Below, in pieces: positions 7,873 to 16,370 of a DNA stretch of 64,000 nt. Location of the stretch: the NCBI RefSeq assembly GCF_039545135.1, contig NZ_BAABRU010000005.1, positions 186,001 through 250,000 on the forward strand, written 5' to 3'. Source of the DNA: Herpetosiphon gulosus. Lineage in GTDB: Bacteria; Chloroflexota; Chloroflexia; Chloroflexales; Herpetosiphonaceae. Made by a program: the position numbers and the translations under genes. Below the pieces are notes generated by a model. It did no database searches. It was not told the DNA's origin and saw nothing but the letters and a program-made list of their open reading frames with translations. Position 1 is the stretch's first letter. The number at the start of each line of letters is the position of its first letter.

Positions 7873-9141
7873 ATGGTGATGCACGCACATGCGTATCCCG
7901 ATATTGAAATTCCAACACCTTCGCAGATTGCGGCGGTGGCATTAAATAACCAGCCAGATGAAAACGGCGAGCAATCCATGGTGCTAAGCATGGGGCCACA
8001 ACACCCTTCAACTCACGGGGTGCTACGGCTAGCCGTCGAACTCAATGGCGAAAACGTGGTGCAACTGGCTCCCGACGTGGGCTTTTTGCACACTGGCATC
8101 GAAAAAACCATCGAAACCAAAACCTACACCAAATCAATTGTGCTGACCGACCGCATGGATTACCTTGCGCCAATGTCGAACAATATGGTGTATGTGGCGG
8201 CGATTGAAAAATTGATGCAGCAAGATGTGCCAGAACGTGCCCAAACCTTGCGGGTGTTGTTGCTGGAACTGACACGGATCAACTCGCACTTGGTTTGGTT
8301 GGGCACGCACGCGCTCGACTTGGCCGCAATGAGTGTGTTTTTCTATGCGATGCGCGAACGTGAGTATATTCTCGATATTTTCGAGATGCTAACTGGCGCA
8401 CGCATGATGACCAGCTATTTCCGCGTTGGCGGCTTGGCATGGGATATTCCCGCCGACTTCATTCCAACTGTGGAAGATTTCTTGACCCACTTTTTGCCCA
8501 AGGTCGATGAATATGAAGATTTGTTGACCAACAACTTGTTGTGGAAACAACGCACCAAAGGCGTTGGTGTGGTCAATGCTGCTGATGCAATTGCCCTCGG
8601 TTTGTCGGGTGCGAACTTACGCGCCAGCGGTGTCGATTGGGATTTGCGCAAAACTATGCCCTACAGCGGCTACGAAACCTACCAATTCGATGTCCCAGTC
8701 GGCCAAGCTGGCGATATTTACGATCGCTATCGCTGTCGGGTGCAAGAAATGCGCGAAAGCGTCAAGATTGCCCGCCAAGCAATCGAACGGGTCAAGCAAA
8801 TGCATGGCCAGCCCTATGTGACCGAAAATCGTAAGGTTGCACCACCACCCAAGAGCGAAATTACCTACAGCATGGAATCGCTGATTCACCACTTTAAGCT
8901 GTGGACGGAAGGCTTCCGCCCACCGCGTGGTTCGGCCTACGCGGCAATCGAATCACCCCGGGGTGAAATTGGCTGTTATGTGGTGAGCGATGGCACTCCC
9001 AAACCATGGCGTGTCCACTTCCGCGCACCGTCATTTATTAATTTGCAAGCCTTGCCCCACATCGCCAAAGGCAAATTGATGGCCGACTTGGTGGCATTGA
9101 TTGCGAGCATCGATCCGGTGCTTGGTGAAGTGGATCGTTAA
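7873..9141 (+). CDS. nuoD: NADH-quinone oxidoreductase subunit D
   Basis: A 422-residue 49-kDa-type subunit that forms the quinone site together with NuoB. The signature GPQHPSTHGVLR lies at about residue 37, followed by VGFLHTGIEKT and the C-terminal PRGEIGCYVVSDGT and FRAPSF. The N-terminus has a short extension rich in His and Pro before the conserved core. RBS AAGGAG sits at the end of nuoC, 10 nt before the ATG. Confidence 0.97.
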   Translation: MVMHAHAYPDIEIPTPSQIAAVALNNQPDENGEQSMVLSMGPQHPSTHGVLRLAVELNGENVVQLAPDVGFLHTGIEKTIETKTYTKSIVLTDRMDYLAPMSNNMVYVAAIEKLMQQDVPERAQTLRVLLLELTRINSHLVWLGTHALDLAAMSVFFYAMREREYILDIFEMLTGARMMTSYFRVGGLAWDIPADFIPTVEDFLTHFLPKVDEYEDLLTNNLLWKQRTKGVGVVNAADAIALGLSGANLRASGVDWDLRKTMPYSGYETYQFDVPVGQAGDIYDRYRCRVQEMRESVKIARQAIERVKQMHGQPYVTENRKVAPPPKSEITYSMESLIHHFKLWTEGFRPPRGSAYAAIESPRGEIGCYVVSDGTPKPWRVHFRAPSFINLQALPHIAKGKLMADLVALIASIDPVLGEVDR

Positions 9142-9154
9142 GAAGGAGCCTCGG

Positions 9155-9679
9155 GTGCTGTACGAACAACACAAGGCTGAAATTGATGGAATTTTGGCCC
9201 GTTATCCTGTAGATCGCAAACGCTCGGCCTTGTTGCCGTTGTTATATTTGGCCCAAGATGTCTATGGCCGCTTGGATCGCGATTCGATTCGCGAAGTGGC
9301 CGAGATTCTCGATTTGCCCTATACCGATGTTTTTGAGGTCGTAGGTTTTTATACACTCTTTTATAACGAAGAAGTTGGCAAGGTTGTGCTCGATGTCTGC
9401 GACGACGTGCCATGCTGCTTCTGTGGTGCTGAAGAGTTGGTCGCCGATTTGGAAAATCGCCTGGGGATCAAAGCTGGCGAAACCACCAAAGATAAGGTCT
9501 TTACCTTGCGCCGCGTGAAATGTATTGCTGCTTGCGATCAAGCCCCAGTGCTGCAAGCCAACTTAGAGTTTCACAACCGCGTCTTGCCCGATAAAGTCGA
9601 AGCTATGCTCACCAAGCTGCGCAACGATGTCGAATCTGGCAAGCCCGTGAGCATCTCTGGCCGCCTTGCAGAACGCTAA
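9155..9679 (+). CDS. nuoE: NADH-quinone oxidoreductase subunit E
   Basis: A 174-residue 24-kDa-type subunit with a [2Fe-2S] thioredoxin-like fold. Cluster ligands are in CDDVPC and, further on, CIAAC. A GTG start at 9155 is chosen because AAGGAG lies 8 nt upstream and VLYEQHKAEIDGIL matches the normal N-terminus; a longer in-frame start at 9101 would sit inside nuoD. It works with NuoF and NuoG in the NADH-oxidising tip. Confidence 0.95.
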   Translation: MLYEQHKAEIDGILARYPVDRKRSALLPLLYLAQDVYGRLDRDSIREVAEILDLPYTDVFEVVGFYTLFYNEEVGKVVLDVCDDVPCCFCGAEELVADLENRLGIKAGETTKDKVFTLRRVKCIAACDQAPVLQANLEFHNRVLPDKVEAMLTKLRNDVESGKPVSISGRLAER

Positions 9680-9685
9680 TATAAA

Positions 9686-9766
9686 GGATGCAGGATGAGG
9701 GATGAAAGATGAAGTAGCTACGGTTATGTTCATCCTTCATAATTCATACTTCATCATTCGTGAGGG
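9686..9766. repeat. Imperfect inverted repeat of GGATGA phrases
   Basis: The nuoE-nuoF spacer contains AGGATGCAGGATGAGGGATG and, further on, the complementary type CATCCTTCATAATTCATAC. The same GGATGAGGGATGA phrase is seen at 1931-1950 and, reversed, at about 6109-6135, so it belongs to the dispersed phrase family of this chromosome. The operon is otherwise closely packed here. Confidence 0.6.
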
Positions 9767-9771
9767 TGCTT

Positions 9772-11040
9772 ATGCCTAAGACAGAACTCAAAGAATATAT
9801 TGTGATGCGCAATCGCGAAATTGAAAATATTCGCGATCTTGATGTGTATCTGGCAAATGGCGGTTATTCAATGGCCAAGCAAGCCTTGACCAGCATGACT
9901 CCAGCCGCGATTATCGACGAAGTGAAAAAATCGGGCTTGCGCGGTCGTGGCGGCGCTGGCTTCCCCACCGGGGTTAAATGGAGCTTCGTTCCTAAGGAAT
10001 TAAACCCCAAATATTTGGTGGTTAACGCCGACGAGAGCGAGCCAGGCACGTTCAACAACCACGAAATTATCGATGAAAATCCGCATCAATTGCTCGAAGG
10101 GATTGTGATCAGTGCCTTTGCAATTGGTGCACATGTCGCTTATATCTACATTCGCGGCGAATTTGCCTATGGGGCACGCTTCCTTGAGCAAAAAATTGCC
10201 GAAGCCCGCGCCCGTGGCTTAATCGGTAAGAATTTGTTTGGCACTGGTTATGATGTGGAAATTTATGTCCATCGCGGAGCTGGAGCTTACATTTGTGGCG
10301 AAGAAACCGCTTTGCTCGAATCGCTCGAAGGCAAGATCGGCCAGCCACGCTTGAAGCCACCATTCCCAGCCGTCGCTGGTTTGTATGCCAAGCCAACCGT
10401 GGTCAACAACGTTGAAACCTTGACCAATGTGCCGCGCATTATCGAAAAAGGCGCTGATTGGTTCCGCTCGTTTGGCACCGAAAAATCGCCTGGCACCAAA
10501 GCAGTTTCAATTAGCGGCCACGTCAAAAACCCGGGCAACTATGAAATTCCCTTGGGTATCACGATTCGCGAGTTCATTTTCGATTGGGCTGGCGGCATGC
10601 GCGACCCTAATTTGCCCTTGAAGTTCATTATTCCAGGCGGCGCTTCATCCAACTGGCTCACCGAGCAACACCTCGATTTGCCCATGACTTGGGATGATAT
10701 GGCCGCTGCTGGCACAATGCTTGGCTCAGGCGCGATGGTTGTGCTGGATACCTCGGTTCCAGTGGTGCGAGCGGCCTTGAAGGTTGACGAGTTCTTCAAA
10801 CACGAATCGTGTGGCAAGTGTTCGCCCTGCCGCGAAGGCACGCACTTCTTGGTCAAGGTGTGGGAGCGGATCGACGAGGGCCACGGACGAGTTGGCGATA
10901 TTGAATTATTGGCTGATGTTGGCAAGCAAATGCTTGGCAAGTGTTTCTGCCCACTGGGCGATTCATCAGTTTCAGCCGTCAATAGCGCGATCAAATTCTT
11001 TCGGCCTGAGCTTGATGCAGCGATCGATGCACAACACTAA
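9772..11040 (+). CDS. nuoF: NADH-quinone oxidoreductase subunit F
   Basis: A 422-residue 51-kDa-type subunit that binds NADH and FMN and carries cluster N3. GLRGRGGAGFPTG (NADH/FMN loop), YICGEETALLESLEG and the cluster motif ESCGKCSPCREG with a later CFCPLGD Cys are present. The ATG at 9772 has GAGGG upstream; the GTG at 9760 overlaps that RBS and is less likely. The downstream neighbour should be nuoG, but a decayed insert separates them. Confidence 0.97.
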   Translation: MPKTELKEYIVMRNREIENIRDLDVYLANGGYSMAKQALTSMTPAAIIDEVKKSGLRGRGGAGFPTGVKWSFVPKELNPKYLVVNADESEPGTFNNHEIIDENPHQLLEGIVISAFAIGAHVAYIYIRGEFAYGARFLEQKIAEARARGLIGKNLFGTGYDVEIYVHRGAGAYICGEETALLESLEGKIGQPRLKPPFPAVAGLYAKPTVVNNVETLTNVPRIIEKGADWFRSFGTEKSPGTKAVSISGHVKNPGNYEIPLGITIREFIFDWAGGMRDPNLPLKFIIPGGASSNWLTEQHLDLPMTWDDMAAAGTMLGSGAMVVLDTSVPVVRAALKVDEFFKHESCGKCSPCREGTHFLVKVWERIDEGHGRVGDIELLADVGKQMLGKCFCPLGDSSVSAVNSAIKFFRPELDAAIDAQH

Positions 11041-11080
11041 GCATTATTGATCGTTTCAGTTGAAATTTATTTCGCGCACA

Positions 11081-11570
11081 TTTTTAGCCACAGATTGACA
11101 CAGATGACACAGATGACCATCGATTGGCATTGTGCGAATCACTAAAGGTGTCAAGATGCCTAAATTTATACACGGTGAGTTGACCTACACGCTTATTGGG
11201 GCCACGATGGAAGTTCATCAGCAACTTGGGCCAGGTCTGCTAGAATCGGTATATCAAAAGGCCTTAGCTTATGAGTTGCAACAACGCCATGTTCTTTTTG
11301 TCGAACAGCAACATTTGCCTGTTTGATATAAACAAATCGTTGTTGGTGATTTTATTGCAGATTTTGTAATTGAGCAGAGCCTCATTATTGAGATTAAAGC
11401 AATTGATAAATTGCATCCCAATCATGTTGCGCAAACACTTAATTATTTAGCAATTACACGATTGAATATTGCCTTGTTACTTAATTTTGGCAGTACATCG
11501 TTGCAATATAAGCGTTTAGTGCGCTAAATTATCTAATCTGCGCTAATCTGTGCTAATCTGTGGCTAAAAA
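11081..11570. mobile_element. Putative GxxExxY cassette with terminal inverted repeats
   Basis: A 490-bp segment between nuoF and nuoG is bounded by TTTTTAGCCACAGATT (11081-11096) and its complement (11555-11570); the match continues to 25 bp with two mismatches. Tandem copies of CACAGATGA lie on the left side and of CTAATCTG on the right. The only gene inside is the broken GxxExxY gene. No transposase is present, so mobility would be non-autonomous or historical. Confidence 0.6.
11156..11527 (+). pseudogene. GxxExxY family gene with in-frame stop
   Basis: Translation from 11156 (AAAGGTG upstream) gives MPKFIHGELTYTLIGATMEV and then QQLGPGLLESVYQKALAYEL, which contains the eponymous G-x2-E-x2-Y of this PDDEXK-like family. 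A TGA at 11324-11326 interrupts the frame. Reading on in the same frame gives YKQIVVGDFIADFVIE, LIIEIKAID, LNYLAITRLNIALLLNFG and the terminal QYKRLVR, the rest of the family domain, to TAA at 11525. A single nonsense change therefore seems to have inactivated a 123-codon gene. Family function is not established. Confidence 0.85.
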
Positions 11571-11622
11571 GTTCGTGGCTAAAGACTAATGAAACGTACT
11601 TTATACAAGAAAGGGCAGCCTC

Positions 11623-14364
11623 ATGCCTGATATGGTTACGTTGACGATTGATGGGCAGACGGTCTCGGTGCCAAAAGGCACCTTGGTCGTCGAAGCTGCC
11701 CGTCAAGTCGAAAATCTGATTCCGGTGTTCTGCTATCACCCCAAAATGGCTCCCGTTGGCATGTGCCGCATGTGTGTGGTCAAGGTGGGCACGCCTAAAA
11801 TGGACCCCGCCACCCGCCAGCCAGTCGTTGATGCTGATGGCAAATCAGTGATTGCGATGATGCCACGTTTGCAAACCGCCTGTACCACGCCAGTCAGCGA
11901 AGGCATGGTCGTGGTAACCCAAGATGCCGAAGTTGAGCACGCGCAACGTGGGGTTTTGGAAGCATTGCTTACCAGTCACCCGCTCGATTGCCCAGTTTGC
12001 GACAAGGGCGGCGAATGCCCATTGCAAAACTTGACCATGGGTTGGGGGCCGGGCAAAACTCGCTTCGACTACAACGATAAAGTTCACTTTGAAAAACCAG
12101 TGCCACTGGGCGATTTAATTTATCTCGACCGCGAACGCTGTATCTTGTGCGCCCGTTGTGTGCGCTTCCAAGATGAAATTGCTGGCGATCCAGTGCTCGG
12201 TTTCTATAATCGTGGCCGCGCTTGGCATATCATCTCGCAATCCGACCCCGAATTTGATAGCAAGTTCTCGGGCAACACCACCGATATCTGTCCGGTAGGC
12301 GCGTTGACTTCAGCCGACTTCCGTTTCAAAGCGCGGGTTTGGGAATTACAGCCAATTCCAACCGTCTGTAATCACTGCTCGGTTGGCTGTAACATGACCT
12401 TCGATACCCGCTCCAATGAAATCAAACGGGTCATGCCACGCGAAAACGATGCAGTTAACGAAATTTGGTTGTGTGATCGTGGCCGCTTCGGCCATCACTT
12501 CACGAGCAGCAAGCAACGCCTGACCACGCCATTGGTACGCAAGGCGGGCAAACTGCAAGAAGCCTCGTGGGAAGAAGCCTTGACTCTGGTTGCCCAACAA
12601 CTTGATGGCATTCGCAGCACGACTGGCGGCAAAGCCATTGGTGGCTTGGCAGGCACATCGTTGGCCAACGAAGATCTGTATGCCTTCCAACGCTTCTTCC
12701 GCGAAACGCTTGGCTCGGCCAATATCGATCATCGCTCAGGCTCAGCTTTAGATCTGCCGCTTGACGACGTTGGCGCACTCTATGGCATTCGTAGCGGCAC
12801 CGATCTCTCGACGCTAGGCAAAGGCACGGTCGTGCTGGTATTCGGCGCTGATCCCGAAGAAGAAGCGCCAGTTCATTTGCTGCGGATTCGCGGAATCAAC
12901 ACGCGTGGCGGCAGTGTAATTACCCTCAACGGTCGTCCAACCAAACTCGATAGCATCGCCAAGCAAGCTTTGCGCTACAAATATGGCAGCGAAAGCAGCG
13001 TTTTGGCCGCCTTGCTCAAGCCATTGATCGATAGCACCCCAGCCGATGGCAAACGGGCGACCTTGCGCGGCTTCAACGATTTAGTTGCCACACTCAAAGG
13101 CTTCAGCCTCGATGAAAACGCTAGCGGCATTAGCGCCGACAAGCTCAAAGCGGTCGCTGATTTGATTGGTGCTGCTGAAAACTTGGTGATTTTCTATGGC
13201 CGCGATGCCTTGACGGCTGGCGCAAGTGTGCCTGCTGGCTTGGCCAACCTCTTGGTGATGACCCGCAAAGCTGGTGCTGCCAATAGCGGCTTGATCAGCT
13301 TACTCAAAGGCGCAAATGCCCGTGGAGCACTTGATTTGGGCGTGCGGCCTGATCGTGGGCCAAATTATGCCGCCTTGAACAATGCTGGCCTTGATGCCAA
13401 GCAAATGCTCAGCGCCGCCCGCGAAGGTAAACTTAAAGCTCTCTATGTGGCTGGGGTCGATCCAGTTGGCGATAATCCTGCCGCTGCTGATAGCTTGAAG
13501 AAGCTTGATTTGTTGGTCGTGCAAGAATTGTTCTTGACAGAAACTGCCAAGATGGCCGATGTGGTCTTGCCAGTCTTGAGTGTTGCTGAGCGCGAAGGCA
13601 CCTACACCAACGCCGAGCGCCGCGTCCAACGCTTCCGCCAAGCGATTCGCCCAACGATCAATGCCCGCCCCGACTGGCAAATTTTGCAAGCTTTGGCTAA
13701 TCAATTGGTCTCGGATGCGGTGTTGAATGTGGCTGGTAGCGATAAGAGCCGTAAGCAAGCTCGCCGCGACGAGGACAAAGCCCGCACACGGACTGAGTGG
13801 ACTTATGCCTCGCCCGCCGAAATTCTGATGGATATTCAAGCCAATGTCTCAGGCTACAAGGGCGTGAGTTACGCGACCTTGCAAGGCCCAACTGGCCAAT
13901 GGGGTCGCCAAGCCAACGAAAATTACTACTTCGATGGCACTTCCTACCAAAATACTGGTGGTTTGGGTGTGCAATTGCCAGCGGCAGTTGAAACCAGCAC
14001 AACCCTGAGCTTGCAGTCATTCAGCATCAACACCCCAGCTAGCGTTGCCGACCGCCCATGGACGTTGGTTGGCGCAACCTTCTTGTATGATGATGCTGGC
14101 TTGATGACCGACACCAGCTTGTTGAGCAGCCGCAAGGCCAAGGCCGTGGCAGCCATCAACCCAGTTGATGCCGACAAGCTTGGGCTCAAAAATGGCGAGC
14201 GGATCACCGTTAGCTCGGGCCGTGGCAGCCTCAGTTTGCCAGTTCACCGTACCAAACTTGCGCCTGAAGGCGTGGTAGTCGTACCTGTTGGGGTTAATAA
14301 TGTCGGCTTGGTCAGCGTCGTCGAAGGTGGCGCAACGCCAGTAGCCATTCGACGGGAGGCCTAA
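11623..14364 (+). CDS. nuoG: NADH-quinone oxidoreductase subunit G
   Basis: A 913-residue 75-kDa-type subunit. The N-terminal ferredoxin-like domain has Cys37, Cys48 and Cys51 (FCYHPKMAPVGMCRMC); then HPLDCPVCDKGGEC (His-ligated cluster), ERCILCARCVRF with a later CPVGAL, and VCNHCSVGCNM with a distant LCDRGR Cys, consistent with the additional N7-type cluster seen in some bacteria. The remaining 600 residues are a molybdopterin-oxidoreductase-like domain that is structural in complex I. It lies downstream of the decayed GxxExxY cassette and 3 bp before nuoH. Confidence 0.96.
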   Translation: MPDMVTLTIDGQTVSVPKGTLVVEAARQVENLIPVFCYHPKMAPVGMCRMCVVKVGTPKMDPATRQPVVDADGKSVIAMMPRLQTACTTPVSEGMVVVTQDAEVEHAQRGVLEALLTSHPLDCPVCDKGGECPLQNLTMGWGPGKTRFDYNDKVHFEKPVPLGDLIYLDRERCILCARCVRFQDEIAGDPVLGFYNRGRAWHIISQSDPEFDSKFSGNTTDICPVGALTSADFRFKARVWELQPIPTVCNHCSVGCNMTFDTRSNEIKRVMPRENDAVNEIWLCDRGRFGHHFTSSKQRLTTPLVRKAGKLQEASWEEALTLVAQQLDGIRSTTGGKAIGGLAGTSLANEDLYAFQRFFRETLGSANIDHRSGSALDLPLDDVGALYGIRSGTDLSTLGKGTVVLVFGADPEEEAPVHLLRIRGINTRGGSVITLNGRPTKLDSIAKQALRYKYGSESSVLAALLKPLIDSTPADGKRATLRGFNDLVATLKGFSLDENASGISADKLKAVADLIGAAENLVIFYGRDALTAGASVPAGLANLLVMTRKAGAANSGLISLLKGANARGALDLGVRPDRGPNYAALNNAGLDAKQMLSAAREGKLKALYVAGVDPVGDNPAAADSLKKLDLLVVQELFLTETAKMADVVLPVLSVAEREGTYTNAERRVQRFRQAIRPTINARPDWQILQALANQLVSDAVLNVAGSDKSRKQARRDEDKARTRTEWTYASPAEILMDIQANVSGYKGVSYATLQGPTGQWGRQANENYYFDGTSYQNTGGLGVQLPAAVETSTTLSLQSFSINTPASVADRPWTLVGATFLYDDAGLMTDTSLLSSRKAKAVAAINPVDADKLGLKNGERITVSSGRGSLSLPVHRTKLAPEGVVVVPVGVNNVGLVSVVEGGATPVAIRREA

Positions 14365-14367
14365 GCC

Positions 14368-15441
14368 ATGCAAGATCGCTCAGTATGGGTGATGATTATC
14401 CACGCGGTGGTACTAGCATTTGCTGCCCTAACCAGCTTTGCCTATCTCACCTTGATGGAACGTAAAGTCTTAGCCAAGTTGCAACATCGGGTCGGCCCTA
14501 ACCAGGCTGGCCCCAATGGCTACTTGCAACCATTGGCCGATGCTGTCAAACTAATGTTCAAAGAAGATATTATGCCGTCGCTGGCCGATAAATGGGTCTT
14601 TATTATTGCCCCAATTTTGGCCACGATTCCAGCAATTGTGATCTTCGCAGTGATTCCGCTTGGCCCTGATTTGGTAGTTTTTGGCGAACGGATTCCTTTA
14701 GCGTTCGCTAGCTTGAATATTGGCTTGCTGTATTTCTTGGCGGTAACCTCAATCGGGGTGTATGGGATTACCCTCGCTGGTTGGGCCTCGAATAACAAGT
14801 ATTCAATGCTTGGCGGAGTACGTTCAGCCGCCCAGATGATTAGCTATGAATTGGCCTTTGGGCTTTCAGTGCTGGTTCCGGTGATGTTGACGGCCTCGCG
14901 CTCAGCCGACGGACTTGGCTCGCTCGATTTAGTTCAGATGGTCAACGCGCAGGCTGGCACATGGCTGGGCTTTATTCCCAAGTGGTTTGTCTTTACGCCA
15001 ACTGGCTTTATCGCCTTCTTCTTGTTCTTGATTGCGGCCACCGCTGAAGTGACCCGCGCCCCCTTCGACTTGGTTGAAGCTGAACAAGAGTTGGTTGGTG
15101 GCTATGCCACCGAGTATAGCTCGATGAAGTTTGCATTGTTCTTCATGGCCGAATATATGAAATTGATCGCCATGAGCGGCTTTGCAGCGACGATGTTCCT
15201 CGGTGGTTGGCGTTTGCCCTACCTCGAAGATATTACGGGCAACTGGGGCGCATTGGTTGGCTTCTTGGTGATTGCCGCCAAAATCTTCTTCTTCTTGTTC
15301 TTATCGATCTGGGTTCGCGCCAGCTTACCACGGATTCGCTACGACAAGTTGATGGATTTTGGTTGGAAGCGCTTGTTGCCAGTTTCATTGGCGACGGTTG
15401 CCGCAACCGCTGTGATTATTGTTTTGACCAACCCACTTTAA
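14368..15441 (+). CDS. nuoH: NADH-quinone oxidoreductase subunit H
   Basis: A 357-residue membrane subunit forming part of the quinone chamber. It has about eight predicted helices and the conserved stretches LMERKVLAKLQHRVGPNQ, GWASNNKYSMLGGVRSAAQ, RAPFDLVEAEQELVGGY and WVRASLPRIRYDKLM. The start lies 3 bp after nuoG. It is the last nuo gene here: nuoI, J, K, L, M and N do not follow, so a working complex needs subunits encoded elsewhere. Confidence 0.97.
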   Translation: MQDRSVWVMIIHAVVLAFAALTSFAYLTLMERKVLAKLQHRVGPNQAGPNGYLQPLADAVKLMFKEDIMPSLADKWVFIIAPILATIPAIVIFAVIPLGPDLVVFGERIPLAFASLNIGLLYFLAVTSIGVYGITLAGWASNNKYSMLGGVRSAAQMISYELAFGLSVLVPVMLTASRSADGLGSLDLVQMVNAQAGTWLGFIPKWFVFTPTGFIAFFLFLIAATAEVTRAPFDLVEAEQELVGGYATEYSSMKFALFFMAEYMKLIAMSGFAATMFLGGWRLPYLEDITGNWGALVGFLVIAAKIFFFLFLSIWVRASLPRIRYDKLMDFGWKRLLPVSLATVAATAVIIVLTNPL

Positions 15442-15475
15442 GCACAACGCGTAAATAATTTCCTCACCCCCTCAC

Positions 15476-15507
15476 CCCCTCTCCTGCAAGCGTGGAGAGG
15501 GGGAATT
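15476..15507 (+). terminator. Hairpin after nuoH
   Basis: CCCCTCTCC (15476-15484) and GGAGAGGGG (15494-15502) form a 9-bp stem with a 9-nt loop, followed by GAATTTTG. It can end the nuo transcript. The sequence also belongs to the CCTCACCCCCTC phrase family seen near 36880 and 39635. Confidence 0.6.
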
Positions 15508-15577
15508 TTGTGCTCTGCAAGATTTTAGCCTGCTCAAGGCTCATTGCACCTACATTTTAGATTTCAGGAGAATGGCG

Positions 15578-16126
15578 ATGCTTTTACGTCAAACCGCACG
15601 GCTGCAATTGCATGTGCTCGAAGAATACGATGTTCAACGTGTATTGGAGTTCTATCAGGCTAATGCCGAATTTCGCCAACCTTGGTCGCCGACAATGGAT
15701 GCCAATTTTCTGACGCTTGAAGGCCAACGTGAACGCCTACGTAGCGATCGGATTGGCCGTGATCGTGAGCAAGGCCTTGCTGTATGGCTGACCGAAATTG
15801 ATCAAACTGAATTGGTTGGCATGGTAGCCTTGCGCAATATTGTGCGTGGAGCGTTTTGGTCGTGCCATCTTGGCTACGAAGTTCATAACGTCTATGCCAA
15901 GCGTGGCTATATCAGCGAAGCCTTGCAAGCCGTTGTGGAGTATGCCTTTGTGGATTTACGCCTGCACCGCATCGAAGCCAACATTATGCCGCGCAACCAA
16001 CGCTCAATTGGGGTGGTGGAGAAACTTGGGTTTGAGCACGAAGGCCTCGCCCGTAAATACCTCAAAATCAATGGCACGTGGGAAGATCATATCCATTATG
16101 TGCTTTTGAATGCGGCAGTCGAGTAA
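15578..16126 (+). CDS. GNAT family N-acetyltransferase (RimJ-like)
   Basis: A 182-residue protein with the RimJ/RimL-type layout: RQTARLQLHVLEEYDVQRVLEF at the N-terminus, LVGMVALRNI, the acetyl-CoA region GYEVHNVYAKRGYISEALQA, then HRIEANIMPRNQRSIGVVEKLGFEHEGLARKYLKING, DHIHYVLL. These enzymes acetylate N-terminal amines of ribosomal proteins or small amines; the substrate is not predictable. ATG 15578 is preferred to ATG 15572 because CAGGAG then has a normal spacing. Confidence 0.85.
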   Translation: MLLRQTARLQLHVLEEYDVQRVLEFYQANAEFRQPWSPTMDANFLTLEGQRERLRSDRIGRDREQGLAVWLTEIDQTELVGMVALRNIVRGAFWSCHLGYEVHNVYAKRGYISEALQAVVEYAFVDLRLHRIEANIMPRNQRSIGVVEKLGFEHEGLARKYLKINGTWEDHIHYVLLNAAVE

Positions 16127-16140
16127 GAATCAAATCAAAA

Positions 16141-16355
16141 GTCAAAAGGCAAAAATCAAAATAAGCTATCGAAATAGTTTCAACCAATTTAGATGGTTGA
16201 CTAGGGTGTGAGGATTCAGGGTCGAGGGATAAGGAGTTTGAAACAGGGTGCTTTAAACTGATCCCTAATCCCTGAATCCTAGCACCTTCGTGCTCTTCGT
16301 GTTCTTCGTGGTTAAATTCCACCTCTGTTGCTCTACGAGCTTTTTGCCTTTTGAC
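16141..16355. repeat. Nested inverted-repeat island between convergent genes
   Basis: GTCAAAAGGCAAAAA (16141-16155) pairs perfectly with TTTTTGCCTTTTGAC (16341-16355), with weaker pairing further out. Inside, GGATTCAGG (16212-16220) faces CCTGAATCC (16271-16279) and GGGAT faces ATCCC. It also holds the triple CTTCGTG phrase at 16286-16311. The outer right arm reaches into the last codons of the short-chain dehydrogenase gene. No real gene is seen inside. Confidence 0.75.
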
Positions 16356-16370
16356 TTCTGCCTTTTGATT

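Noticed and set aside
8042-8275. Antisense frames over the nuo genes
   Set aside because: Several open minus-strand frames exist across nuoD-nuoG but have no RBS or domain features and mirror the strong coding frame.
11132-11326. Complete 64-residue gene
   Set aside because: The conserved domain continues in the same frame past the TGA to 11527, so this is a truncated remnant rather than an intact short gene.
16068-16322. Minus-strand frame starting MEFNHEEHEEHEG
   Set aside because: The His/Glu repeat is the translation of the dispersed CTTCGTG phrase inside the fold-back island and overlaps the acetyltransferase end; no RBS. Not a gene.
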